A DNA stretch of 41,975 bases from Hominenteromicrobium gallistercoris (GTDB lineage: Bacteria > Bacillota > Clostridia > Oscillospirales > Acutalibacteraceae), in the NCBI GenBank assembly GCA_019119145.1, contig DWXR01000100.1, forward strand, positions 1-41,975. Reading direction: 5' to 3'. The position numbers were made by a program, and so were the translations under genes. Shown here one piece after another: positions 1 to 7,717 of the stretch (positions are counted from its first letter, which is position 1; every line of letters begins with the position of its first letter). The notes under the pieces are model-generated. The model saw only the letters and a list, made by a program, of their open reading frames with translations. It did not search any database and was not told the origin of the DNA.

Positions 1-959
1 AAGCCCGGCTGAAGCTGTTCGGCGCCCGCGTCGAGCTGGGCGGCCGCGTCGTCGAGCTGCGCCTTCGCGTCCGCAAGCTCGGCCTCGCCGTCGGCGATTT
101 CCTGCGCGGCGTCGTCGAGCTTTGCCTTCGCGTCGTCGAGCTCGGCCTGCGCCGAAGCCCGCTGCTCGCTCAGCTCCGATTCGGCGTCGGCGATCTCCTG
201 CTCGCCGTCGACGACGAGGTCGTCAAAGCGCGTCTCGACCGAAACGACGGCGTCGCTTTCCACGGCGTCCGCGAGCGCGTCGACGTAGTCCTCGTATTCG
301 TCGCTGTACAGCTCGAAATCGCCGCCGCATTTGACGTACAGCTCGGTGAAGTATTCGGTGTCGAAGCCCTCGGGCGGGATCAGCACAAAGGCGTCGAGGC
401 TGCCGTCGCCGAGCGACGTGGTGCCGCGCTCGACGCTGATGTACAGCGGCGAGCTGGCAAGGCCCGTGATCGTGTATTCCTTGTAGGCCAGAATGTTGTC
501 CTCATCGGTCTCGGAGACCGTGATCTTTTGGCCGATCATGTCCTCGGAAAAGCGCCCGGCGTCGGCGAGGCATTCGTCGCCGCGCGTGGGCAGGCTGCCG
601 GCCGTGAGCATCGGCTCGTTGATGCCGTCCGTCAGCATGTGCGCGCGGTAGACGGACTCCGTCTCGCCGTCCCGCGAGATGAAGTCCGCGTTGGCGGAGC
701 CCGCGGCGGCCGTCACGCCCTCGACGGCCGAGACCGCCGAAACGTCCGCGTCGTCGAAGCCGATCGTCGAGAGCAGGCGCAGGTCGTACAGGGCCGTGTC
801 GTTTATGTATTCGGTCGCCGTCGCGGTCATCACGGGGCGGGTGATCCGCAGGCCGATCAGGAATGCGACGCCCAGCATGATGATGAGCAGAATCGCGAGA
901 TAGCGCCCGAGGCTGCCGGTGATGCTGCGCCGGATATTCTTTTTAAATGTTGTTGTCAT
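1..959 (-). CDS. ABC transporter permease, FtsX/MacB type (3' end off window)
   Basis: This is the N-terminal 319 or so residues of a large permease; the reading frame is still open at the left edge. It starts at an ATG at 959-957, 20 bases after the ATPase gene, so the two are almost certainly co-transcribed. A short basic N-terminus is followed by one membrane segment (about residues 19-42, with the run YLAILLIIMLGVAFLIGL), then an extracytoplasmic region. From about residue 255 it becomes a heptad-rich, Ala/Glu/Asp-rich coiled coil built from ELADAK- and LDDAA-like units. That coiled coil after the first membrane segment is typical of the roughly 1000-1200 residue FtsX-like permeases of Firmicutes, which work with LolD/MacB-type ATPases to export peptides, lipids or drugs. 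The C-terminal membrane bundle is not visible and the substrate cannot be deduced. Confidence 0.88.
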   Translation of the reverse strand, partial: MTTTFKKNIRRSITGSLGRYLAILLIIMLGVAFLIGLRITRPVMTATATEYINDTALYDLRLLSTIGFDDADVSAVSAVEGVTAAAGSANADFISRDGETESVYRAHMLTDGINEPMLTAGSLPTRGDECLADAGRFSEDMIGQKITVSETDEDNILAYKEYTITGLASSPLYISVERGTTSLGDGSLDAFVLIPPEGFDTEYFTELYVKCGGDFELYSDEYEDYVDALADAVESDAVVSVETRFDDLVVDGEQEIADAESELSEQRASAQAELDDAKAKLDDAAQEIADGEAELADAKAQLDDAAAQLDAGAEQLQPG

Positions 960-979
960 AGAAAACCACCGTGCCTCGT

Positions 980-1684
980 TTACCACTCGATCTCCTCGAC
1001 GGGCGTGATGTGCTCGTTCATGCGGATGGAGTGGATCGTGCCGCTCTTGACGCGGATGATCCGGTCCGCCATGCCGGAAAGCGCCGCATTGTGCGTGATG
1101 ATGACGACGGTCATGCCGTCGCGGCGGCAGGTGTCCTGCAGGAGCTTCAGAATCGATTTGCCGGTTTCGTAGTCGAGCGCGCCGGTCGGCTCGTCGCAGA
1201 GCAGCAGCTTCGGCCGCTTTGCGAGCGCGCGCGCGATCGAGACGCGCTGCTGCTCGCCGCCCGAGAGCTGGGCGGGGAAGTTGTTCAGCCGGTGGCCGAG
1301 GCCGACGGCCCGCAGCATCTCGTCGGCGGGGACGGGGTCGGGGCAGAGCTGCGCCGCGATCTCCACGTTTTCGAGCGCGGTCAGGTTCGGGATCAGGTTG
1401 TAAAACTGAAACACGAAGCCGATGTCGAACCGGCGGTAGTTTTCGAGCTTCGTGCGGTCGAAGCTGCTGATTTCCACGCCGTCCATCCAGACGCGGCCGC
1501 TGGTCAGCGTGTCCATGCCGCCCAGAATGTTGAGCAGCGTCGTTTTGCCCGCGCCGGATTCGCCGACGATCACGCAGAATTCGCCCTTTTCAATCTCAAA
1601 GCTCGCGCCAGAAAGCGCCTTGACCTCGACGTCTCCGATCTTATAGATCTTTGTCACATCCTCAAATTGCACAAACGCACCCAA
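980..1684 (-). CDS. ABC transporter ATP-binding protein (LolD/MacB type)
   Basis: A 234-residue nucleotide-binding subunit that powers the neighbouring FtsX-like permease. All ABC motifs are intact: Walker A GESGAGKTT, Q-loop FVFQ, signature LSGGEQQRVSIARAL, Walker B LLLCDEPTGALD and the switch histidine in ITHN. The length and the EPTGALD Walker B match the LolD/MacB/SalX subfamily. The start is a TTG at 1684-1682, chosen because a GGGAGGAA ribosome binding site sits 6-7 bases upstream; no ATG is better placed. It lies between a TetR gene upstream and the permease downstream on the same strand, and has its own promoter at 1741-1770. The likely role is export of a toxic or signalling compound under TetR control. 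Confidence 0.95.
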   Translation of the reverse strand: MGAFVQFEDVTKIYKIGDVEVKALSGASFEIEKGEFCVIVGESGAGKTTLLNILGGMDTLTSGRVWMDGVEISSFDRTKLENYRRFDIGFVFQFYNLIPNLTALENVEIAAQLCPDPVPADEMLRAVGLGHRLNNFPAQLSGGEQQRVSIARALAKRPKLLLCDEPTGALDYETGKSILKLLQDTCRRDGMTVVIITHNAALSGMADRIIRVKSGTIHSIRMNEHITPVEEIEW

Positions 1685-1734
1685 GGCCTGTTCCTCCCGT
1701 GTGTTTCGTATGGATTTGTGTTATGTTCTTTCTA

Positions 1735-1770
1735 ACTATAAGTATAGTACAGGAACTCGTCGAAAGTCCA
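1735..1770 (-). promoter_or_regulatory. Promoter of the ABC exporter with overlapping palindrome
   Basis: Read on the minus strand: -35-like TGGACT (1770-1765), 18-base spacer, -10 TATACT (1746-1741). The -10 lies inside a dyad with arms ACTATA (1735-1740) and TATAGT (1743-1748). A dyad over the -10 between a TetR gene and an exporter is a plausible repressor site; the link to this TetR is inference. Confidence 0.55.
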
Positions 1771-1810
1771 TAAACAGAATGTGAATATCTGTGTGTTTTC
1801 CAATCGGCGG

Positions 1811-2344
1811 TCAGTACAGCGCGCGCAGCGCGCCCGCAAGCCGGCCGATCACGTCGAGCAGCTGCGTCTCGTCGAAGTTCTGGTTCTTGGTGTACGCCCA
1901 GTAGGCGCCGTGGATGCAGTAGGTAAGCGCGATCTGCATGACGGGGTCTTGCCGCCACGCGGGATAGACGGCGAAAATGTGCGCCTTGATGCCGGTTTCG
2001 AGCCGGTCGGCCAGGCGGTTCTGCGCCTTGCCCGAAAACAGCACGTTGATCGTCGGCAGGTGCGCGTGGAAGGAGATGCACAGCGCGCGCGCAAAGGCCT
2101 CCGGCGTGTCGAGCGAATACGTCCCCAATTTGCCGATGTCCTGCAAAATCGCGTCGACGGCCTCGCGCTCGAGCGTGTCCGAAAGCGCGAAAAGGTCCTC
2201 GTAATGTGCGTAAAACGTCGATTTGTTGATGTATGCCGCCGCGCAGAGCTCCTTGACCGTGATTTTCTCGAGCGGCTTCTGCGCGCGCAGCGCGAGGAAC
2301 GCCGTGCGGATCGCGCGTTCCGTTTTTTCAATGCGAATGTCCAT
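1811..2344 (-). CDS. TetR/AcrR family transcriptional regulator
   Basis: A 177-residue one-component regulator. The N-terminal helix-turn-helix is at about residues 20-50 (ITVKELCAAAYINKSTFYAH, with the typical KSTFYxHYxD turn); the rest is an alpha-helical ligand and dimer domain with no recognisable subfamily signature. The ATG at 2344-2342 is preferred over an in-frame TTG at 2365, because that TTG lies inside the GGAAAGG that serves as ribosome binding site. It is upstream of the ABC ATPase-permease pair on the same strand, an arrangement usual for local repressors of exporters. Its own promoter may be at 2368-2396. Ligand unknown. Confidence 0.9.
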   Translation of the reverse strand: MDIRIEKTERAIRTAFLALRAQKPLEKITVKELCAAAYINKSTFYAHYEDLFALSDTLEREAVDAILQDIGKLGTYSLDTPEAFARALCISFHAHLPTINVLFSGKAQNRLADRLETGIKAHIFAVYPAWRQDPVMQIALTYCIHGAYWAYTKNQNFDETQLLDVIGRLAGALRALY

Positions 2345-2367
2345 ACCGGCACCGTGCCTTTCCAAAT

Positions 2368-2396
2368 AGAATATAACGTCAAAACGACGCTTTGAA
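2368..2396 (-). promoter_or_regulatory. Possible promoter of the TetR gene
   Basis: Minus-strand TTCAAA (2396-2391), 17-base spacer, TATTCT (2373-2368). It would give a leader of under 20 bases before the ATG. Motif match only. Confidence 0.35.
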
Positions 2397-2435
2397 GGAT
2401 TCGTCGCTTAACCGCCGCTTTTCCGTTTGTGTCTG

Positions 2436-2464
2436 TGGACAACGGAAAACCGGCGTGTTACGAT
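2436..2464 (+). promoter_or_regulatory. Possible promoter of glgB
   Basis: TGGACA (2436-2441), 17-base spacer, TACGAT (2459-2464). The -35 overlaps TGTGGACAA (2434-2442), the reverse complement of TTGTCCACA, which is a one-mismatch DnaA box. Confidence 0.4.
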
Positions 2465-2515
2465 CATTATACAGGGAAAAACGACGGTTGTCTATTATCT
2501 TTTGGGAGGCAGCGT

Positions 2516-4339
2516 ATGGAGCTTTTGGATTTTTATACGGGCAGGTCGTTCGACGCGTACAAATACCTCGGCGCGCATGTGGAGGAAACGGGCACGGTGT
2601 TCCGCACCTTTGCGCCCGCCGCAAAGCGCGTCGCGCTGATCGCCTCGTGCACGGGGTGGCAGGAGCTGCCGATGGAGCGCACGGGCGACGGCAATTTCTG
2701 GACCTGCCGCGTGGCGGAGGCCGCGCCGGGCACGATGTACAAATACAGGATCTACACCACGGAGACGGATTTCATCGACCACTGCGACCCCTGCGGCTTC
2801 GGCATGGAGCTGCGGCCGAACACGGCCTCGATCGTCCGCCGGCTGGACGGCTACACCTTCAGCGACGGCGGCTGGATGCGCGCGCGGACCGACTGCAAAG
2901 CGGGACCGCTCAACATCTATGAGGTGCACCTCGGCTCGTTCAAAAAGCCGGGCGCCGCGCCGGACAGCTGGTACACGTACCGGGAGATCGCGGAACGGCT
3001 CGTGCCGTATGTGAAAGAGCAGGGCTACAACTACATCGAGATCATGCCGCTCGGCGAATACCCGAGCGACGAATCCTGGGGCTACCAGGCCGCCGGCTTT
3101 TTCAGCCCGACCGCGCGCTACGGCACGCTGGACGAGCTCAAATACCTCGTCGACGCCTGCCACCGGAGCGGCATCGGCGTCCTGCTCGACTTTGTGCCCG
3201 TGCACTTCGCGGTGGACGGCTACGCGCTCGCCCGCTACGACGGCACCGCCCTCTACGAGTACCCGCACGCGGACGTCGGCAGCAGCGAGTGGGGCAGCTG
3301 CAACTTCATGCACTCGCGCGGCGAGGTGCGCAGCTTTCTGCAGTCGGCGGCCAACTACTGGCTCGAGGAATTCCACATCGATGGTCTGCGCATGGACGCG
3401 ATCAGCCGCATGATCTACTGGCAGGGCGACCCGGCCCGCGGCGTGAACGGCGCGGCGGTCGAGTTCCTGCGCGGGATGAACCGAGGGCTGAAGGCGCTGC
3501 ACCCGACGGCGATGCTCTGCGCGGAGGACTCCACCGCGTACCCCGGCGTCACCGAGCCGGCGGAGGCGGGCGGCCTCGGCTTCGACTACAAGTGGGACAT
3601 GGGGTGGATGAACGACACGCTCGATTATTTCCGCACCGCGCCCGAATACCGCAGCCGCGACTACCACAAGCTGACGTTCTCGATGGCGTACTACTACGGC
3701 GACCGCTTCCTTCTGCCGCTTTCGCACGACGAAAACGTGCACGGCAAGGCGACGGTTCTGCAGAAGATGTACGGCGACTACGCGGGGAAATTCCCGCAGG
3801 GGCGCGCGCTGTACCTGTACATGTACGCGCACCCGGGCAAGAAGCTGAACTTCATGGGCGGCGAGCTCGGCCAGCTCCGCGAGTGGGACGAAAAGCGCGA
3901 GCAGGACTGGATGCTGCTGCAGTACCCGATCCACGACGCGTTCAACCGCATGATGCGCGACCTGAACCGGCTGTACCTTTGGCACCCGGCGCTCTGGGCC
4001 GCGGACTTCGACCCCGCCGGCTTTTGCTGGATCGACTGCCATCAGGAGGAAAAGTGCGTCTACGCGCTCGAGCGCACCGGCGGCGGGGAGCGCATCGCCG
4101 CGGTGTTCAATTTCTCGGACCGCGCGCAGGACTATGCGCTGAAGCTGCCCGGCGCCGCGTCGCTCGAGGTGCTGATCGACAGCGACTGGGATATTTACGG
4201 CGGCAGAAAGCCGCGCGGCACAGACCGGCTGACGCCCCGAAAGGGCGCGTTCGCGCTCAAGCTCGCGCCGTTCTCCGGCATGTACTGCCGCATTCACACG
4301 CGGGAAAAGGCCCCGGCAAAGAAGAAAAGCGCCGGATAA
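2516..4339 (+). CDS. glgB: 1,4-alpha-glucan branching enzyme
   Basis: A 607-residue GH13 branching enzyme (EC 2.4.1.18), which makes alpha-1,6 branches in glycogen by cutting and re-joining alpha-1,4 chains. An N-terminal CBM48-like beta domain (about residues 15-110) precedes the (beta/alpha)8 barrel. Catalytic residues are visible: nucleophile Asp294 in GLRMDAISRM, acid/base Glu337 in LCAEDST, and Asp405 in LSHDENVHGK; the family DxVPxHF motif is also present. The start is the ATG at 2516 with GGGAGG six bases upstream; the frame is open further 5' but those codons cross the promoter. It stands alone: no other glycogen genes are in the window, so the glgC/A/P genes, if any, are elsewhere. 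A strong terminator follows. Confidence 0.95.
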   Translation: MELLDFYTGRSFDAYKYLGAHVEETGTVFRTFAPAAKRVALIASCTGWQELPMERTGDGNFWTCRVAEAAPGTMYKYRIYTTETDFIDHCDPCGFGMELRPNTASIVRRLDGYTFSDGGWMRARTDCKAGPLNIYEVHLGSFKKPGAAPDSWYTYREIAERLVPYVKEQGYNYIEIMPLGEYPSDESWGYQAAGFFSPTARYGTLDELKYLVDACHRSGIGVLLDFVPVHFAVDGYALARYDGTALYEYPHADVGSSEWGSCNFMHSRGEVRSFLQSAANYWLEEFHIDGLRMDAISRMIYWQGDPARGVNGAAVEFLRGMNRGLKALHPTAMLCAEDSTAYPGVTEPAEAGGLGFDYKWDMGWMNDTLDYFRTAPEYRSRDYHKLTFSMAYYYGDRFLLPLSHDENVHGKATVLQKMYGDYAGKFPQGRALYLYMYAHPGKKLNFMGGELGQLREWDEKREQDWMLLQYPIHDAFNRMMRDLNRLYLWHPALWAADFDPAGFCWIDCHQEEKCVYALERTGGGERIAAVFNFSDRAQDYALKLPGAASLEVLIDSDWDIYGGRKPRGTDRLTPRKGAFALKLAPFSGMYCRIHTREKAPAKKKSAG

Positions 4340-4390
4340 CCGCTCGCGCACTGCAAATTCGGGAAGTCAATTGAAGTCAATTATAAAAAG

Positions 4391-4438
4391 AAGCCATCTT
4401 GGGCCTCCCTTGCGGAGGGCGATCCAAGATGGCTTTTT
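4391..4438. terminator. Bidirectional terminator between glgB and the glycosylase gene
   Basis: A 12-base stem AAGCCATCTTGG / CCAAGATGGCTT (4391-4402 / 4424-4435) encloses a second small hairpin (GCCTCC / GGAGGGC). T-runs follow it on both strands, suiting the two convergent genes. Confidence 0.9.
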
Positions 4439-4543
4439 GCGTCCGACGGGCCGGCTGAATCGGCTCGGGTATTTCGTGGTTTCCTTTCCCGGTCTCCCGG
4501 CCGTGCGGCAGAAGAAGCGGTATGCGTCCCGCCTGAAACGCCG

Positions 4544-5380
4544 TCAGGAAACGGCCGTTTCGCGCTCGAACAGCGCCGGGTGCATGCGGGCGTAGTGAAA
4601 GATGTACTGCTGCGCGACGCCGGCGTTTTCGCCGAAATCCGCCGGGGAAACGCCGGGCAGCAGCGCCATGGCGCGCTTCATCCACACGTCGAGCGGGAAG
4701 CACTCGGTGCGGTGCAGGCCGTAGAGCAGCGCGCAGTCCGCGACCTTCGGCCCGACGCCGCGCACCGTCTGCAGCGCGCTGCGCGCTTCGTCGAGCGGCA
4801 TCGCGCGGACCTGCTCGAGGTCGAGCGCGCCGGAAGCGACGCGCTGCGCGGCGTCGATCACGTACTTTGCGCGGAAGCCCGCACGCACCGGCGCGAGCGT
4901 TTCGGCCGTGCAGGCGGCGAGGCGCTCGGCCGTCGGGAACGCGCGGCCGCCGCCCGGGATTTCCGCGCCGAGCAGCGCGCACAGGCGCTCCAGAATGCCC
5001 TTGATGCGCGGGATGTTGTTGTTCTGGGAGATGATGAACGAGCACAGCGCCTCCCACGGCTCCTGCCGCAGGATGCGGATGCCCGGCGCGTAGGCCGCGG
5101 CGTCGCGCAGGACGGGGTGCAGCCCGGAGAGCGCGCGGCGGATCTCCGCGTAATCGGTGCCGAAATCGAAATAGGGGTACCAGATGCGGTCGAATTCCGC
5201 CTGCGTGCAGTCGAAGAGAAACGCGCCGTCCGCCGCGCGCACGGTCAGCGTGTGCGAAAAGGCCGTGCCGCGCCAGACTTCGCCGCCGGGCGTGTCGATC
5301 TTCTGCCAGCGGAAGGCCTGCCCGCAGTCGAGCGTCTGCTGAAGGTCGAGGCAGCCGTCCCCGGGCGCAAAGCGGATCAC
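4544..5380 (-). CDS. ogg: 8-oxoguanine DNA glycosylase (OGG family)
   Basis: A 278-residue bifunctional base-excision enzyme (glycosylase/AP lyase, EC 3.2.2.- and 4.2.99.18) that removes 8-oxoguanine opposite C. Residues 1-100 form the OGG N-terminal domain, opening with TLDCGQAFRW. The HhH-GPD domain follows, with FIISQNNNIPRIKG and the hairpin VRGVGPKVADC. The catalytic pair is Lys212 (in GPKVADC) and Asp231 (in PLDVW), as in Ogg1. The start is a GTG at 5380-5378 overlapping the upstream TGA (GTGA), so it is translationally coupled to the DUF6062 gene. Confidence 0.92.
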   Translation of the reverse strand: MIRFAPGDGCLDLQQTLDCGQAFRWQKIDTPGGEVWRGTAFSHTLTVRAADGAFLFDCTQAEFDRIWYPYFDFGTDYAEIRRALSGLHPVLRDAAAYAPGIRILRQEPWEALCSFIISQNNNIPRIKGILERLCALLGAEIPGGGRAFPTAERLAACTAETLAPVRAGFRAKYVIDAAQRVASGALDLEQVRAMPLDEARSALQTVRGVGPKVADCALLYGLHRTECFPLDVWMKRAMALLPGVSPADFGENAGVAQQYIFHYARMHPALFERETAVS

Positions 5381-6087
5381 CGGTTTTTGCCCTCGGTTTT
5401 CGTCGTCACGCTCGGCACGCGCCCCGTGATGTAGGTGATCGAGCGCTCGATCGCGTCGCGGGAGTTGCCCCAGTCGCCGTCCTTGTTGCGGTAGTCGAAC
5501 ATGCGGCAGAAGTGCGTCGTGTCGGCCTGAACGGTGTCGAGGTACGATTTCGCAAGGCGCTTCGTCTCCGCCGCAAACGGGATGAAGTTCTTCTTCGGCA
5601 TTTTCTGCGCCGCGGAGAGGATGAAGCTGTAGTGCGGCAGGCAGATGTGCGTCTGCGCGGCGTACAGTTCGCGGAACTCCGGCTCGTTCTGCCAGAGCTT
5701 GATGACCGTCTCGCTCAGGTGGCGCATGTTCGTCTCTAGGCTTTCGCAGACGAAGCAGGAGTGCCCGCGGCGGTCGGCGGCGGCCAGCACCTTTTTGAGC
5801 GGCGTTTTCGGCTCGTCGGGGAAAATGTCGTTTCCGATCTCCGCCAGCAGGCTCTCGAGGATCAGCGCGACCGAAAGCCGGCTGCCGCGCTGCAGAATCA
5901 TCTCAAAGTGGTCCTTGCAGAAGCCGAGGCGGTTCGTCTCCACGCGCACGTCGGGCTCCATCATGGCGGCGCCGGTGATGTAGGTCGCCATGCGGTCCTC
6001 CAGCATGTCGCGCATGCGGCAGAACGGGCAGCCGTCCTTCGGCTCAAAAATTTCACTGATCGGGATCGAGCAGATATCTTCGCGCAT
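5377..6087 (-). CDS. DUF6062 family protein
   Basis: A 236-residue cytosolic protein typical of Clostridia, function unknown. It is rich in paired Cys/His: CPFCRM near residue 20, GFCKDHFE near 55, CFVCES near 105 and HICLPHYSF near 140, plus HFCRMFDYRN near 190. These suggest one or two metal-binding or redox sites. The C-terminus SRDAIERSITYITGR is the conserved tail of the family. The ATG at 6087 is chosen: the in-frame ATG at 6099 directly abuts the AAAGG and has no room for a ribosome binding site. It overlaps ogg by four bases, which is a hint, no more, of a link to oxidative stress. Confidence 0.85.
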   Translation of the reverse strand: MREDICSIPISEIFEPKDGCPFCRMRDMLEDRMATYITGAAMMEPDVRVETNRLGFCKDHFEMILQRGSRLSVALILESLLAEIGNDIFPDEPKTPLKKVLAAADRRGHSCFVCESLETNMRHLSETVIKLWQNEPEFRELYAAQTHICLPHYSFILSAAQKMPKKNFIPFAAETKRLAKSYLDTVQADTTHFCRMFDYRNKDGDWGNSRDAIERSITYITGRVPSVTTKTEGKNR

Positions 6088-6110
6088 AAAGGGGATCATC
6101 CTTTCGATGC

Positions 6111-6139
6111 ATAAAATGAATTTTTATTCCTGCGCGCAA
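6111..6139 (-). promoter_or_regulatory. Possible promoter of the DUF6062-ogg pair
   Basis: Minus-strand TTGCGC (6139-6134), 17-base spacer, TTTTAT (6116-6111). The -10 is weak. Confidence 0.3.
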
Positions 6140-6402
6140 AGCGCACATTTCCGGCTTTTTGGAACGCGTCCGCCGGGAAAAGCACGGTGGAAAACCCGAA
6201 AGCCAACAAAAAAACGGGCCGTTTTCCATAGGCTTTTCTCCATTTTACACGATTTCGGGGGAAAATACAACCGCTTTTCCGGATTTCCGGGCCGGAAAAA
6301 CCGCCGCGGCCCGGCGCAGCGGAAAACAGGCGTTTTTCAAAATTGATTCCCCACGGGAAATAAAACGGTTTTTCTTGTAAAAACACAAGATATTGGAGGG
6401 GG

Positions 6403-6436
6403 AATTTTCGGAAACACTAGTGTTTTCCGGAAAATT
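6403..6436. repeat. Imperfect inverted repeat centred on ACTAGT
   Basis: AATTTTCGGAAACACTAG (6403-6420) and its near-reverse complement on the right (to 6436) pair fully, apart from two single-base bulges. It has no T-tail typical of a terminator and lies far from a start codon. It could be a protein-binding dyad or an RNA hairpin. Confidence 0.6.
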
Positions 6437-6531
6437 TTACAAACGGTTTACAGACGCTTTTTGAAAAGCGCGGTGCGAAATCCGGCGTTTTTCCGCGCGG
6501 CGTTTACATAAAAAGCACGGTTGTGAAAAGC

Positions 6532-6606
6532 TGTGGAAATCGGATTTCAAGCGGAAAGCGGGTTTTCAACACTTTCCACAGAGTTTTCCACATGGGGTGT
6601 GGGAAA
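6532..6606. promoter_or_regulatory. Cluster of DnaA-box-like sequences
   Basis: TTTTCCACA (6584-6592) has one mismatch to TTATCCACA. CTTTCCACA (6572-6580) and, reversed, TGTGGAAAT (6532-6540) have two. TGTGGGAAAA (6598-6607) resembles a reversed site with one extra base. Spacing is close, as in origins and DnaA-controlled promoters. Confidence 0.45.
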
Positions 6607-6870
6607 ATGCGGATACGCCTTATGTCAACCCGTGCGGCAAAGCGGATATTACGGAGCGTATAGGCGCTTCGGGTCGAATCCGCGGGGCGGAATTTGCGAA
6701 AATTGTGAATATTTATTCTCTCCTGCCGAAGCCCGGCGAAGCGGCCGGAACGCGGCGGGATCTGCGGCGCGGCGCGCGCCTTTTGCCGCGCTTCGCCTTT
6801 TCGTGTGGCGGGCCGTCGAAAAAGCGCGCAAAAAACGCCCGAAAAGCCGCGGCAATTTTATCCGTATGAG

Positions 6871-6900
6871 TTGCAATCCACGGCAAAAGTATGGTATAAT
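6871..6900 (+). promoter_or_regulatory. SigA-type promoter of rlmB
   Basis: TTGCAA (6871-6876), 18-base spacer, perfect TATAAT (6895-6900), about 50 bases before the rlmB start. Confidence 0.75.
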
Positions 6901-6948
6901 CCCTGTATATTGCGAAAGTATGCGTAACGGAAAGGAAAACGCGGCCTC

Positions 6949-7716
6949 ATGGAGAAAGAAAGAGAAAATGATGTGATCGCCGGGCGCAACGCCGTGGCGG
7001 AGGCGCTTCGGGCAGGCAGGCCGATCGACAGGATCTATGTGCGGCGCGGGGACCGGACGGGCTCCGTGCATGCGATTCTGCGCATGGCGAAGGAAGCGGG
7101 CGTAGCCGTCAAGGACGTGGACGCCCGGAAGCTCGACGCAATGTGCGGCGGGGAAAACCACCAGGGCATCGCGGCCGTGGCGGCCGTGCATGCGTTTTCC
7201 GAAACGGAGGATATTTTTGCGCTGGCCGAAAGCCGCGGCGAGCCGCCGTTTCTGATCGTCTGCGACGAGATCGCGGACCCGCACAACCTCGGCGCGATCA
7301 TCCGCACCGCGGAGTGCGCGGGCGCGCACGGCGTCGTGATCCCGAAGCGGCGCAGCGTCGGGCTGACCGCTGCGGTCGGCAGGGCGTCCGCGGGCGCGGT
7401 CGAGTACCTGCCGGTCGTGCGCGTGCCGAACATCGCGTCGTTCCTCGACGAGATCAAGGCGCGCGGCGTGTGGGTCTATACGGCGGATATGGACGGCACC
7501 GACTGGTGCCAGACCGATTTTTCCGGCCCGGCGGCGCTCGTCGTCGGCTCGGAGGGGTTCGGTGTATCGCGCCTTGTCAAGGAAAAATCAGACTTTATTG
7601 TTTCCCTGCCGATGAAGGGCAGGATCAACTCCCTGAACGCCTCGGTGGCCTGCGGCATTCTCTGCTATGAGATCGCGCGGCAGCGGGCGGGCATCAGAGC
7701 AAAAGGAGGCATGTGA
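6949..7716 (+). CDS. rlmB: 23S rRNA (guanosine-2'-O-)-methyltransferase, RlmB/TrmH family
   Basis: A 255-residue SPOUT-class methyltransferase that uses SAM to methylate the ribose 2'-O of a 23S rRNA guanosine (G2251 in E. coli numbering). The N-terminal substrate-binding domain (about 1-80) contains VIAGRNAVAEAL. The three SpoU motifs follow: 1, DPHNLGAIIRTAECAGA; 2, ALVVGSEGFGVS; 3, LPMKGRINSLNASVACGI. These form the trefoil knot and SAM site. The ATG at 6949 lies 13 bases from GGAAAGG, slightly long. The stop is followed after one base by the next gene, so the two form an operon. The assignment to RlmB rather than a paralogous TrmH-family enzyme rests on overall pattern and length. Confidence 0.9.
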   Translation: MEKERENDVIAGRNAVAEALRAGRPIDRIYVRRGDRTGSVHAILRMAKEAGVAVKDVDARKLDAMCGGENHQGIAAVAAVHAFSETEDIFALAESRGEPPFLIVCDEIADPHNLGAIIRTAECAGAHGVVIPKRRSVGLTAAVGRASAGAVEYLPVVRVPNIASFLDEIKARGVWVYTADMDGTDWCQTDFSGPAALVVGSEGFGVSRLVKEKSDFIVSLPMKGRINSLNASVACGILCYEIARQRAGIRAKGGM

Positions 7717-7717
7717 G

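Larger units (their letters stand above)
6100..6948. other. 849-base non-coding region, AT-richer, with DnaA-box-like sites
   Basis: No convincing gene. Short frames here lack ribosome binding sites and have biased, non-protein-like composition. The stretch is full of TTTTCC/GGAAAA words and four TTTACA words, and is clearly less GC-rich than the flanking genes. It contains an imperfect dyad (6403-6436), DnaA-box-like sites (6532-6606) and the rlmB promoter (6871-6900). Genes diverge from it: minus on the left, plus on the right. Confidence 0.7.

Noticed and set aside
2495..4351. 618-codon open frame antisense to glgB
   Set aside because: Shadow frame; glgB has all catalytic motifs and a proper RBS.
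6533..6976. 147-codon plus-strand frame in the 849-base gap
   Set aside because: Runs through the DnaA-like boxes and the rlmB promoter, has no RBS and no family resemblance.
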